DNA of 26,736 nucleotides. It comes from CAYFHQ01 sp964342805 (GTDB lineage Bacteria > Bacillota > Clostridia > Peptostreptococcales > Acidaminobacteraceae). The notes under the pieces were generated by a model. That model worked only from the letters and a program-made list of their open reading frames with translations. It was not told the origin of the DNA and did no database searches. How positions within the stretch are numbered: the stretch's first letter is position 1; the number at the start of each line of letters is the position of its first letter. The translations under genes were made by a program, and so were the position numbers. Positions 15,068 through 23,271 of this stretch are shown piece by piece. Where the stretch lies: positions 1 to 26,736 of the forward strand of contig CAYFHQ010000047.1 in the NCBI GenBank assembly GCA_964342805.1, given 5' to 3'.

Positions 15068-16585
15068 ATGAACGATTTACAACGGGTAATCGACTTCTTT
15101 ACACAAAACCTGCATATTGAGCAGATATTCACCTATGGCTTTCGCCTCTTTGATGAAATGGTGGGGCCAGAAAAGGCAGCCCTCTTTGTCCTTGAAGGAG
15201 ACCAATATGTGGCCGTTGAGCAGACAACTTCTTGTATAGCCCAACTACCAACCATCCAGAAAACAGACCTCCATGATCGGTTTGCTGTGCGCAATGGCTT
15301 TGTCCTAGGCCAGCGTCAGGTTCAAGAGCGGTATTTTGATCCGGACCTCTTGACGCAGTTGGAACTGAGCCACATCCTCCCATTAATTGCAGAAAACCGC
15401 CTAGTGGGCTTCGTTTTTGCAAAAATGGACAGGTCCAATGTGGATGTCGGTTTTATCACCCGATTTACCAATCTGATGAACTTGTCCTTGGAGAAGGCCT
15501 TTCGTTTTGACCAGCAGTCCAACATGATCCAAGAGATCAACCAGCGCCTCTTTAACCTCCATTCCATGTCCCATACCATGAAGGTGCTCCTGTCGGAACT
15601 GGAAGTAACAAAAATCTACCAGCTGTGTATCGACGTGATCAGGGAAATGACCTCCAGTTCAGTGACCTCCTTTGGTGTTCGGGAAAATGATAGCAACAGG
15701 ATCGTTTTGAAGGGCTTTCAGGACATCATTCGATTTGAAAAGCAGTATGTGGAGTTGGAACTGAGGCCAGACCATAAGGTGCCGGACAAGGTCATCTATC
15801 ACGTGAGTAAAGACTTTGATCTCTTAAAAGACCTCTTTGTGAATGCAGAGTCATTCAAAGACCTAAGGGCTGAGTACGTCGTCCTCTTGGTCAAAGATCA
15901 AGTCATCGGCTTTGTGACGATTGGACAACCAGTGGGTACCCAAAAGATAGACGACAGGCTCCTTCAACAAATACAGAGCATTGCCGGAATCATGCATATT
16001 GCCCTGGTCAATGCCCAGCGATATGACCTGATCGTCAAGCAAAACCACCAGCTGGATTTGCAAACCAAGTACTTAAACAGGCTCAATCGCGCTCTAAAGA
16101 ACATTAATTCAGCAGAGAGCATAGACGAGTTGGCCCGCATTGCCCTTGACACCCTCCATTATGGATTTGGCATACAAAAAGCGGCCATCATTCTAACAGA
16201 AGAGCCTTACTCCAAACTCATAGACACCCTAGGTTTTGATGGGGAGGACCTGTCGGGCTTTATGCACAACCCCCTCCATGCACCACTGGAGGACACCCAT
16301 TCCTCTTATATCCGCTCAGACCTTAGCCCCTGGTATAAGGAAGCAGGAATCGAGGCTATTGGTGACCACAATTGTCATATCCTTGCCCCGGTACGGACCA
16401 TGGGCTGGGAACAGAAATTACAAGCCATCTTGGCTGTTTACCAAACCAAGGAACCCTTAAAAGAAGAACAGGTTCTTTTGGTGGAGGCCATGGCCAATTC
16501 CATTGCCCCGGTCATTAAACTGCTCAAGGCCCTTGAAGGAGTGGACTCCGACTTAATCCTGGACCAGGTTCAGGCCTATCGCTAG
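15068..16585 (+). CDS. Triple GAF-domain protein without an output domain
   Basis: A 505-residue soluble protein that appears to be three GAF-like sensor modules in a row (about 15-160, 178-318 and 345-490). They are joined by helical linkers such as FDQQSNMIQEINQRLFNLHS and YDLIVKQNHQLDLQTKYLNR. Each module ends with the GAF-type strand pair (for example LPLIAENRLVGFVFAK and VVLLVKDQVIGFVTIG). I see no kinase, GGDEF, EAL, PP2C, helix-turn-helix or AAA domain, so the output must come from a partner. The most obvious candidate is the FapA-like protein encoded 8 bases upstream. No bilin cysteine or heme motif is evident and the ligand is unknown. The GAF calls are by pattern and need a profile search; the boundaries are rough. 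Confidence 0.75.
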   Translation: MNDLQRVIDFFTQNLHIEQIFTYGFRLFDEMVGPEKAALFVLEGDQYVAVEQTTSCIAQLPTIQKTDLHDRFAVRNGFVLGQRQVQERYFDPDLLTQLELSHILPLIAENRLVGFVFAKMDRSNVDVGFITRFTNLMNLSLEKAFRFDQQSNMIQEINQRLFNLHSMSHTMKVLLSELEVTKIYQLCIDVIREMTSSSVTSFGVRENDSNRIVLKGFQDIIRFEKQYVELELRPDHKVPDKVIYHVSKDFDLLKDLFVNAESFKDLRAEYVVLLVKDQVIGFVTIGQPVGTQKIDDRLLQQIQSIAGIMHIALVNAQRYDLIVKQNHQLDLQTKYLNRLNRALKNINSAESIDELARIALDTLHYGFGIQKAAIILTEEPYSKLIDTLGFDGEDLSGFMHNPLHAPLEDTHSSYIRSDLSPWYKEAGIEAIGDHNCHILAPVRTMGWEQKLQAILAVYQTKEPLKEEQVLLVEAMANSIAPVIKLLKALEGVDSDLILDQVQAYR

Positions 16586-16685
16586 GTAAGTTGTACCACC
16601 TTAGCCTAGTGGCCTAACAAGAAACAGTGGGCATTAGACGTTTAGCAAAAAGCTTATAGGCATAAGCACAATTTGACCCAATAGA

Positions 16686-16729
16686 AAAGGCTATCCCCAA
16701 GCTCGGTGAACGAGGTGGGGATAGCCTTT
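16686..16729. terminator. Strong shared terminator between convergent genes
   Basis: A perfect 14-pair stem (16686-16699 with 16716-16729) with a 16-base loop, flanked by T-rich sequence on the plus side and A-rich sequence on the left. It lies between the triple-GAF gene (plus) and ychF (minus) and can serve both. Confidence 0.88.
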
Positions 16730-16782
16730 GATTTTGATTTGTTAACTTAGCTAAGAATGGGTATATGATAGACCAAGGTCGT

Positions 16783-17874
16783 TTACACATTAAAGCGATA
16801 CAAGATCACATCGCCATCCTGAACAACATATTCCTTACCTTCTAGACGAACAAGGCCTTTTTCCTTGGCTGCCGCCATGGTTCCAATGTCCTTAAGGGCG
16901 TCGTAAGAAATCGTCTCGGCCCGGATAAAGCCTCGCTCAATATCAGAGTGGATCTTACCCGCAGCTTGAGGTGCCTTTGTACCCTTACGGATGGTCCAAG
17001 CACGTACCTCTTGAGGACCAGCTGTTAGGAAGGAAATCAAACCGAGTAGGTGGTAAGACGTTTTTACAAGGAGGTCAAGACCAGACTCACTTAGACCCAG
17101 GTCTTCCAAGAAGGCCATCTTGTCATCGTCGTCCAGTTCTGCGATTTCCTGCTCGATTTTAGCACAAATCACAGCCACTTCAGCGTCTTCTGTCTTGGCG
17201 TGCTCCCGAACTTCTTGAACAAGGGCGTTGTCGCCACCTGCCATAATGTCGTCCTCGGACACATTGGCAACATAAATGATTGGCTTGTAGCTTAACATTT
17301 GAAGAGACTTCACAAACACTTCTTCGTCAGTGGAGAAGTCAAGTACACGGGCAGACTTACCGTCTTCCAGTACCTCCAAAATACGTTCTAGCATAGCCAC
17401 TTCGCCTGCAAGAGACCGATCGCCCTTGAGGGCTTTTTTTGTCTTTTGTAGACGACGCTCGATCATTTCCATATCGGAGTAGATCAGCTCCAGGTTAATG
17501 GTCTCAATGTCACTCTCTGGACCAATCTTGCCATCAACGTGAACGACGTTGGGGTCTTCAAAACAGCGAACCACGTGTACAATGGCAGCAACTTCACGGA
17601 TGTGGCCAAGGAATTGGTTGCCAAGACCTTCACCCTTGCTGGCACCCCGTACAAGACCTGCGATGTCATAAAACTCAATTGCTGTTGGGACCAACTTCTT
17701 GGAATCATACATCTCCTGAAGCACGTCTAGACGTGGGTCTGGCACAGTTACCACACCAACGTTTGGTTCGATTGTACAGAAGGGATAGTTAGCAGACTCA
17801 GCACCTGCTTTTGTAATTGCGTTAAACAAAGTGGACTTGCCGACATTTGGCAATCCTACAATACCCAGTTTCAT
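16783..17874 (-). CDS. ychF: Ribosome-binding ATPase YchF (Obg-family P-loop protein)
   Basis: A 363-residue universally conserved P-loop protein. Walker A is GLPNVGKST (residues 7-15), switch II is in DIAGLVRGASKGEGLG (about 69-84), and the NKxD position reads NVSE, the change that makes this family prefer ATP over GTP. A central coiled-coil insert and a C-terminal TGS domain (RAWTIRKGTKAPQAAGKIH, then RGFIRAETI) complete the usual layout. YchF binds ribosomes and has been linked to stress responses in E. coli. The start has an AAAGGA site upstream. It is a single-gene unit on the minus strand, with a near-perfect promoter upstream and the shared terminator behind. Confidence 0.97.
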   Translation of the reverse strand: MKLGIVGLPNVGKSTLFNAITKAGAESANYPFCTIEPNVGVVTVPDPRLDVLQEMYDSKKLVPTAIEFYDIAGLVRGASKGEGLGNQFLGHIREVAAIVHVVRCFEDPNVVHVDGKIGPESDIETINLELIYSDMEMIERRLQKTKKALKGDRSLAGEVAMLERILEVLEDGKSARVLDFSTDEEVFVKSLQMLSYKPIIYVANVSEDDIMAGGDNALVQEVREHAKTEDAEVAVICAKIEQEIAELDDDDKMAFLEDLGLSESGLDLLVKTSYHLLGLISFLTAGPQEVRAWTIRKGTKAPQAAGKIHSDIERGFIRAETISYDALKDIGTMAAAKEKGLVRLEGKEYVVQDGDVILYRFNV

Positions 17875-17943
17875 AATTTCAATCCTTTCGAGCGCGTATA
17901 TTTAAAATCCTGTGGATCAACTCTTCGTGGACACACATTCACG

Positions 17944-17972
17944 ATTATAGCTTAAAACACAGCTTTTTTCAA
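17944..17972 (-). promoter_or_regulatory. Sigma-A promoter of ychF
   Basis: On the minus strand: TTGAAA (17972-17967), a spacer of exactly 17 bases, and a perfect TATAAT (17949-17944). It lies about 70 bases before the ychF start codon. Confidence 0.85.
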
Positions 17973-18049
17973 TTGGATCATTTTCACCTATGAACACAAA
18001 GAGTACACATGTGTCTGTTATACTGTAAACGATGTGGGGGGAGATGCGT

Positions 18050-18760
18050 GTGCAAATGATTTACATGGTTCTCGGACTACTGGTGGCCACCGTATGCGTC
18101 GTATTGGGCTGGCACTACCTACGTAGTTATCGGGAAACAACAGATGCCATGGCACTGTTAATGGAAAAAGGTCTTCCGCAGGTTTTTACTGATCGTATGA
18201 ACACCATCGTAAGCGAAAGAAACCTTGGGGGTCATGAGCCAATGATCTTGATCAGTATGGCGGCGGCAACGTCTCTGTCCGGTGAATTTCAAGACTCCAT
18301 TGTGCAGCTGGAAAAAATAGAAACAGCGCACTTCAAGTCTGAGGAACGGGGATATTACTACACCTGTCTTGCCCATAGCTTACTTTTAATGGACGCTGTG
18401 GACCAGGCAGACGAGATCTTTAAGCACCATATTGGTGAAATGATTGCAGCAGAAAGAAATTCCATGGCTAGAAATGGGATCAAGACGGTCAAGGCCTTAA
18501 TGGAAATGAAGTTGGGTCATATGGACCATGCTGAAAAACTCTTTACTGAACTCTATCAACAACGACTGACCAACTTGGAACGGGCCATGGTTGCCTACTG
18601 GATGGGCAACTTAATGGAGCGGAACAATAGACCAGGTGCCCTGGACTATTATAGGGAATGCCAAACACGTGCAGGTGAGACCATTTATCAAACCTGGTCC
18701 AGTCGAAAACTAGAATTATCACAGTCCGATTATGGAAAACTAGCCTACGGAAAGGCCTAA
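18050..18760 (+). CDS. Membrane-anchored helical (TPR-like) protein, function unknown
   Basis: A 236-residue protein with one N-terminal transmembrane helix (about 3-22, ending GWHYLRSYRE). An all-helical soluble part follows whose pairs of amphipathic helices (for example ERGYYYTCLAHSLLLMDAVD, then DHAEKLFTELYQQRLTNLER) look like TPR repeats. I do not recognise a named family. Start choice is uncertain: in-frame ATG 18032 and ATG 18044 lie before or directly on the GGGGGGAG ribosome site (18036-18043), whereas GTG 18050 has six bases of spacing. A TATACT at 18019-18024 would also place the transcript start near 18031. A protein-interaction or scaffold role is likely but unproven. It is a single-gene unit closed by a terminator. 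Confidence 0.7.
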   Translation: MQMIYMVLGLLVATVCVVLGWHYLRSYRETTDAMALLMEKGLPQVFTDRMNTIVSERNLGGHEPMILISMAAATSLSGEFQDSIVQLEKIETAHFKSEERGYYYTCLAHSLLLMDAVDQADEIFKHHIGEMIAAERNSMARNGIKTVKALMEMKLGHMDHAEKLFTELYQQRLTNLERAMVAYWMGNLMERNNRPGALDYYRECQTRAGETIYQTWSSRKLELSQSDYGKLAYGKA

Positions 18761-18777
18761 CTTTCGTTGGATTGGGT

Positions 18778-18817
18778 GCGTACAAGCATAAACTTGTACG
18801 CATTTTGTGTTTTTTTG
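18778..18817 (+). terminator. Intrinsic terminator after the TPR-like gene
   Basis: GCGTACAAG (18778-18786) pairs perfectly with CTTGTACGC (18793-18801), followed by a T-rich stretch to about 18816. Confidence 0.88.
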
Positions 18818-18845
18818 ACCCCATCAAGGCCTGCAGTGATATAAT
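18815..18845 (+). promoter_or_regulatory. Extended -10 promoter of the ymfF-ymfH-lgt operon
   Basis: TTGACC (18815-18820), a 19-base spacer, and TG-A-TATAAT with a perfect -10 at 18840-18845 plus the extended TG. It begins right at the end of the preceding terminator and lies about 40 bases before the ymfF start. Confidence 0.72.
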
Positions 18846-18881
18846 GGAAGTCGGCTAATTTAAGGAAGGTGACCCAAAAGA

Positions 18882-20198
18882 ATGAGTGAAACCGTAACGA
18901 TTGTAGACCTACAAGAAGGTGTGCGACTCCATATCATAGAAATTGAGAAGTTTAAAACAGAGCTCGTCGGCATTTTCCTCCAAAGACCCTTGGAGGAATT
19001 TGAAGCAACCCGTAATGCCCTCTTGACTCGGATCATGGAACAAAGGACAAAGTCCTATCCAACCCTGCAAAGTTTACAGCACAAACTGGACAACCTTTAT
19101 GGCACAGTCCTTTCTTGTGATGTGAACAAGTATGGTGGCAAACAGGTCCTCCAGTTCAAAATGTCTATCCCAGCAGAACACCATATTGGGGTAGAGGACC
19201 TGCTCCCTCAGGCGGTACGGGTCTTAAATGAAGTGGTCCACCACCCCCTAGTGGAGGATGGTCGATTTACAGACAAAGTCTTTACTACAGAATTGCGAAA
19301 CTTAGAAGAAGAAATTATGGGTCGAGTCAACGACAAAATGGCCTATGCCATAGATCGTTGCCTGGAACTCATGTGTGACAATGAACCCTTCCGCATCCAC
19401 CAGTACGGCACAGTGGACGCCCTCCAGCACATCCAAAATGAGCCCCTTTATAGCCACTACCAACGGATCGTTAAGGTGGCCCCGGTGGACATCGTTGTCA
19501 TGGGCAAGGTGGACCCCAAGCGGGTGGAACGGATCATCCGTGACCAGATCAACTTCCAAAGGGGACAGATAGAGCGGGTTGACCAAACGCCCATTCTCCA
19601 TGAAATTGAGGAGGTCCGAGATTTCGAGGAAGTATTCCCAGTCAAACAAGGGAAGTTGACCCTGGGCTACCGGACAGGCTTGGCCTTTACCCATAGCCTC
19701 TATGAAGCAGGCCTTCTGTTCTCCACTATACTCGGCGGTGGGGCGTCATCAAAACTCTTTCGAAGTGTCCGGGAAAAGGAATCTCTCTGTTACTATATCT
19801 TCTCACGGATTGAAAAGTACGAAGGTCTGATGATGATCAGTTCCGGGATCGACCCCATCAATAGGGACCGGGTAGAAGAACTCATTAATGTAGCCCTGGA
19901 GGAAATGCGACAAGGCAACTTTACTGACGAGGACATTCGAATTGCAAAAGACGCCCTCATCAACTCCATCCGGTCTGTGACGGACTTCCCCAACTCTTTT
20001 ATGAACTATTACTTTACCCAACGCCTATGTGGGCGCCCCTATGACCCTGCAGGCACGATTGAACGAATTGAACGGATCACTAAGGAAGAGATCATCCAGG
20101 CGGGGTCTCAGTTCCAGTTGGATACCCGTTTCTTCATTAAAGGTGAGGACACAGGCAATGAAAACAAAGGAGGGGAGGACGCCCATGGACATTCGTAA
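18882..20198 (+). CDS. ymfF: M16-family peptidase-like protein YmfF, catalytic motif absent
   Basis: A 438-residue M16-fold protein. The position where M16 enzymes carry HxxEH reads LLTRIMEQRT (about 47-56), so it lacks the zinc site and is probably a non-catalytic partner. The second half keeps the M16 repeat, with GGGASSKLFRSVREKESLCYYI (in two parts, GGGASSKLF then VREKESLCYYI) and the usual R/Y-type substrate-binding residues. The YmfF/YmfH pair is annotated in Bacillus relatives as associated with the 5-aminopentanol modification of elongation factor P. A heterodimer of one active and one inactive M16 subunit is known elsewhere (mitochondrial processing peptidase). AAGGAAGGTGA precedes the ATG. 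It overlaps ymfH by 14 bases. Confidence 0.88.
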   Translation: MSETVTIVDLQEGVRLHIIEIEKFKTELVGIFLQRPLEEFEATRNALLTRIMEQRTKSYPTLQSLQHKLDNLYGTVLSCDVNKYGGKQVLQFKMSIPAEHHIGVEDLLPQAVRVLNEVVHHPLVEDGRFTDKVFTTELRNLEEEIMGRVNDKMAYAIDRCLELMCDNEPFRIHQYGTVDALQHIQNEPLYSHYQRIVKVAPVDIVVMGKVDPKRVERIIRDQINFQRGQIERVDQTPILHEIEEVRDFEEVFPVKQGKLTLGYRTGLAFTHSLYEAGLLFSTILGGGASSKLFRSVREKESLCYYIFSRIEKYEGLMMISSGIDPINRDRVEELINVALEEMRQGNFTDEDIRIAKDALINSIRSVTDFPNSFMNYYFTQRLCGRPYDPAGTIERIERITKEEIIQAGSQFQLDTRFFIKGEDTGNENKGGEDAHGHS

Positions 20199-21465
20199 AA
20201 GAACCGACGACCTCTTAGGGGAAACCCTCTATACCGTCACCCACCCTTCAGGTCTTGTGATCAAGTTTTTACCCAAACCGGGTTTTTCAAAAAAGTTTGC
20301 CTACTTTACGACCAAGTACGGGGCCATGTACAACACCTTTACCACCAAGGACGGAAAAACCCATGAAATGCCCTCGGGAATGGCCCACTTCCTAGAACAC
20401 AAGATATTTGAGGAAGAGGAAAACAATATCTTCAACCAGTTTGCCCAATTGGGCGCATCGGTAAATGCCTATACCAATTTCAACTCCACAGCTTATATGT
20501 TCCATACCCTGGACCACTTTCCCAAGTGCCTGGGCTTGCTGTTAGATTTTGTGCAAAATTGCCACCTAACAGAGGAAAATGTTGAAAAGGAAAAGGGGAT
20601 TATTGGTCAGGAAATTACCATGTATGACGACGACCCGGACTGGAAGGTGTATTTTAACACCCTGAAGGGCATGTACCACAAGCACCCGGTTCGGGAAGAC
20701 GTAGCAGGAACCGTTGAGTCCGTGAACCATACGACAAAAGACCAACTTCAGCTGTGTTATGACCATTTTTATACGCCGGAAAATATGCTATTATTTGTAG
20801 TAGGTGACCTGGCCTTGGAAGACATACTGGACACGGTGGAAGCGCACCTAAAACCCTCTTTTACTCAAAAAGAAGATGCGCCTCAACTTATACTCCCCCA
20901 TGAACCGGAAGGGGTTTTCCGTGCCGAGTGGGTCGAAAACATGCAGGTTCCCATTCCCTTGTATCATGTTGGTGTGAAAGAAGACCACCCGCCACTTGAG
21001 CCAAAGGAACGATTGAAACACACCATAGCTTTGAAACTGGCCATTGATGTGGAGTTTGGCAAGGGATCATCCTTCTACAATCAGGCTTATGAGGAAGGCA
21101 TCATCAATGCGTCCTTCTTCACAGAGTACTCCAGTGGAAAGGGCTATGCCTATACCGTGTTTGGTGGGGAATCTCACCAATACAGACAAGTGAAAGACAA
21201 GCTGGTCATGGAGATCAAGCGAGTGAAAGATGAAGGAATCAGTCGGGACGACTTCTACCGGGTCAAACGCAAGGCCATGGGTCGGTACCTATCAGCCTTT
21301 AACTCCATTCAATACATAGCCAGTGCCTTCGTGGGATATCAGGTGAAAGGTTTGGATTTATTTGACTATCTTCTTTTATTAAAGGAAATCACTCCGGAAT
21401 ATGCAGAAGCAGCCTTCCGGGAGCATTTTAAGTCAGATCATATGGTATTATCTGTAGTTGAATAA
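20185..21465 (+). CDS. ymfH: M16-family zinc peptidase YmfH (active subunit)
   Basis: A 426-residue zinc metallopeptidase of the insulinase/MPP family. HFLEH at residues 68-72 supplies two zinc histidines and the catalytic glutamate, and EKEKGIIGQE (134-143) supplies the distal zinc glutamate. The second M16 domain holds the expected HHxY-like substitute region and the R/Y motif. ATG 20185 is preferred: AAAGGAGGGGAGG lies immediately upstream, and the earlier in-frame start at 20029 would translate 52 residues that are only out-of-frame ymfF sequence. Overlap with ymfF implies coupled synthesis and a heterodimer. lgt follows 16 bases later. Confidence 0.92.
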   Translation: MDIRKRTDDLLGETLYTVTHPSGLVIKFLPKPGFSKKFAYFTTKYGAMYNTFTTKDGKTHEMPSGMAHFLEHKIFEEEENNIFNQFAQLGASVNAYTNFNSTAYMFHTLDHFPKCLGLLLDFVQNCHLTEENVEKEKGIIGQEITMYDDDPDWKVYFNTLKGMYHKHPVREDVAGTVESVNHTTKDQLQLCYDHFYTPENMLLFVVGDLALEDILDTVEAHLKPSFTQKEDAPQLILPHEPEGVFRAEWVENMQVPIPLYHVGVKEDHPPLEPKERLKHTIALKLAIDVEFGKGSSFYNQAYEEGIINASFFTEYSSGKGYAYTVFGGESHQYRQVKDKLVMEIKRVKDEGISRDDFYRVKRKAMGRYLSAFNSIQYIASAFVGYQVKGLDLFDYLLLLKEITPEYAEAAFREHFKSDHMVLSVVE

Positions 21466-21481
21466 CAACGAGGAGGACAAA

Positions 21482-22219
21482 ATGGATCCAGTAGCATTTC
21501 GAGTTTTTGGTTTAGAAATCAGATGGTACGGCATACTCATAGCCCTAGGGCTTTTGCTTGCCACCTTTTTAATGATGCAGCGGGGTAAAAAGAAGGGGAT
21601 CAAGGAAGACACCCTCATTGACCTGATCATCGTCTGCATGCCTGCAGCCATTGTAGGTGCCCGTTTCTATTACGTCTTGTTCAATTGGTCAGTCTACCAA
21701 GGGGACATAATGAAAATGATCAACATCCGTGGCGGTGGCTTGGCCATCCACGGTGGTATTATCGGCGCAGTTATTGCCGGTGCTATTTACACCCGTATTA
21801 AGAAGCTGGACTTTTGGCAATTGGCAGACATCGTGGCGCCAGGCTTGATCCTAGCCCAGGCCATTGGTCGTTGGGGCAATTTCTTTAACTCGGAGGCCCA
21901 TGGAGGCCCAACGGACCTGCCTTGGGGTATCGTAGTCGACGGTGTTAAGGTACACCCAACATTCTTTTATGAGTTTGTGACCAATATGATTGTCTTTGGT
22001 GTCCTTATGAAATATCGTGATCGCAAGAAGTTTGAAGGGGAAGTCTTCCTTCTCTACTTGGCCCTATACTCTGTGGGACGCTTCTTTATAGAAGGTATGC
22101 GAACTGACAGCCTCATGCTAGGCCCTATTCGAGTGGCCCAGCTTATGAGTTTGTCCCTGGTTGTCCTGGGTCTCGGTGCCATTTTTGTGGTTCGTAAGCG
22201 GATGGAGAACAAGGTATAA
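21482..22219 (+). CDS. lgt: Prolipoprotein diacylglyceryl transferase
   Basis: A 245-residue polytopic membrane enzyme that moves diacylglycerol from phosphatidylglycerol to the lipobox cysteine of prolipoproteins, the first step of lipoprotein maturation. Seen: RWYG near 14-17, GGGLAIHGG (84-92) with H90, the Lgt signature GRWGNFFNSEAHGG (129-142), HPTFFYE (158-164), and GRFFIEGMRTDS (199-210). About seven hydrophobic segments are visible. ATG 21482 follows GAGGAGG at ideal distance; a start at 21458 would add residues overlapping the ymfH end. Its stop overlaps the ATG of the next gene by one base. Confidence 0.97.
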   Translation: MDPVAFRVFGLEIRWYGILIALGLLLATFLMMQRGKKKGIKEDTLIDLIIVCMPAAIVGARFYYVLFNWSVYQGDIMKMINIRGGGLAIHGGIIGAVIAGAIYTRIKKLDFWQLADIVAPGLILAQAIGRWGNFFNSEAHGGPTDLPWGIVVDGVKVHPTFFYEFVTNMIVFGVLMKYRDRKKFEGEVFLLYLALYSVGRFFIEGMRTDSLMLGPIRVAQLMSLSLVVLGLGAIFVVRKRMENKV

Positions 22220-22569
22220 TGACAGAAATTATTAGCAGTGTGATTTGTGAGCGGGTGGATGACTTGGGCCATGGCCGATTCAATTACACCGGTGTGGTTA
22301 ATGTCTTTCATGGACTAGGACCCGACTACTTTGAGTTGGCCCTAAACTACCGGACAGACGATCTGGAGATTAATGAACGGGTCACTGTCCTGTCGCCAAC
22401 AGGCAAGGTCTTGGTAGAAGCCCATGAACAATTTGACCCAGGTTCCTACTATTTTACTTCCATTCACGAAATGGACATTGACTTTGAGGAGGCTGGGACC
22501 TATACCATAGGGATCTTGGTCAATGGCCTTAAACGTTCGATCCCCTTTGAAGTCATTATCCCGAATTAG
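22219..22569 (+). CDS. Small beta-rich protein of unknown function, coupled to lgt
   Basis: A 116-residue protein with no signal peptide or transmembrane segment, predicted largely beta: repeated strand-turn patterns such as ERVTVLSPTGKVLVEA and AGTYTIGILVNGLKRSIPFE. It looks like a compact beta-sandwich similar in wording to small DUF6941-type proteins, but I cannot confirm that family. The start ATG shares one base with the lgt stop (TAATG overlap), so it is translationally coupled to lgt and last in the operon, before a clear terminator. Whether it works with Lgt is unknown. Confidence 0.7.
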   Translation: MTEIISSVICERVDDLGHGRFNYTGVVNVFHGLGPDYFELALNYRTDDLEINERVTVLSPTGKVLVEAHEQFDPGSYYFTSIHEMDIDFEEAGTYTIGILVNGLKRSIPFEVIIPN

Positions 22570-22632
22570 GAAAAATGGGACCAAAGTAACTGGAAAACAT
22601 ACAAAATATGTGAGGGTTAACCCCCTTAGACA

Positions 22633-22664
22633 AGAGTCATAGCAATGCTATGGCTCTTTTTTTG
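22633..22664 (+). terminator. Intrinsic terminator of the ymfF-ymfH-lgt operon
   Basis: AGAGTCATAGC (22633-22643) pairs with GCTATGGCTCT (22647-22657), one G-T pair, three-base loop, then a T run to 22664. Confidence 0.9.
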
Positions 22665-22734
22665 TCGAATAAAGTCAAATTGTGACAATTCATTAAAAAA
22701 ACCGTGTTTCACGCAACAATCTGAGGAGTTTTTA

Positions 22735-22763
22735 TTGTTGTTGGCCCATGTATGATGTACAAT
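22735..22763 (+). promoter_or_regulatory. Promoter of the mraZ / dcw operon
   Basis: TTGTTG (22735-22740), a 17-base spacer, and TACAAT (22758-22763). The predicted transcript starts near 22770, directly ahead of the repeat boxes that MraZ would bind. Confidence 0.65.
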
Positions 22764-22774
22764 AGAGGAGAAAA

Positions 22775-22800
22775 GTGGTTTGAAGTGGGGAATTGTGGGG
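22775..22800 (+). promoter_or_regulatory. MraZ operator: three GTGG boxes at exact 10-base spacing
   Basis: GTGG occurs at 22775, 22785 and 22795, with the last two extended to GTGGGG. Exact 10-base phasing puts all boxes on one face of the helix. MraZ in E. coli and mycoplasmas binds tandem TGGG/GTGG-type repeats before its own gene, so autoregulation is the natural reading. Confidence 0.85.
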
Positions 22801-22826
22801 TAAATCCCCTACAAGTGGAGGCAGAC

Positions 22827-23258
22827 ATGTTTATCGGTGAATATAATCACACGGTTGACACAAAGGGACGAATGAGTGTACCATCAAAGTTCCGTGACGA
22901 CCTAGGTGAACGATTTTACATGACAAAGGGCCTTGATAATAGTTTGTTCCTCTTTCCGGAAGCAGAGTGGCTGGTCTTTGAAGAAAAGCTCAAGTCACTA
23001 CCACTGACCAATCGGAATGCCCGGGCATTCGTTCGACTGTTTTTTGCAGGCGCAACTGAATGTTCCTTGGACAAACAGGGCCGCGTGAACATTCCTCAAC
23101 CACTCCGTGATCATGCAACTATCGAGAAGGAAGTCGTCGTCATTGGTGTTGGAACACGGGTTGAGTTGTGGGCTTCTTCAGTATGGGATGCTTACAACAA
23201 TCCAGACAATATCAGCTATGATGAAATAGCGGAACAAATGGCGGAACTCGGTATTTAG
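22827..23258 (+). CDS. mraZ: Transcriptional regulator MraZ
   Basis: A 143-residue AbrB-fold DNA-binding protein, usual length, that regulates the division and cell wall (dcw) cluster. Two SpoVT/AbrB-like halves are seen: YNHTVDTKGRMSVPSKFRDD (about 6-25) and ATECSLDKQGRVNIPQPLRD (about 76-95). Both carry the D-x-K/Q-G-R core that contacts DNA. ATG 22827 is chosen since GTGGAGG precedes it and the protein then starts with the family N-terminus MFIGEYNHT. The in-frame ATG at 22752 lies within the promoter. It is the first gene of the dcw operon, with rsmH 13 bases downstream. Confidence 0.97.
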   Translation: MFIGEYNHTVDTKGRMSVPSKFRDDLGERFYMTKGLDNSLFLFPEAEWLVFEEKLKSLPLTNRNARAFVRLFFAGATECSLDKQGRVNIPQPLRDHATIEKEVVVIGVGTRVELWASSVWDAYNNPDNISYDEIAEQMAELGI

Positions 23259-23271
23259 AAAGAGGTGCAAA

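Noticed and set aside
16652..16667. Hairpin GCTTAT-AGGC-ATAAGC after the triple-GAF gene
   Set aside because: Perfect but short (six pairs), AT-rich and with no T run; the real terminator is at 16686-16729.
20029..20184. Upstream extension of ymfH
   Set aside because: This is ymfF coding sequence in another frame; the strong ribosome site points to 20185.
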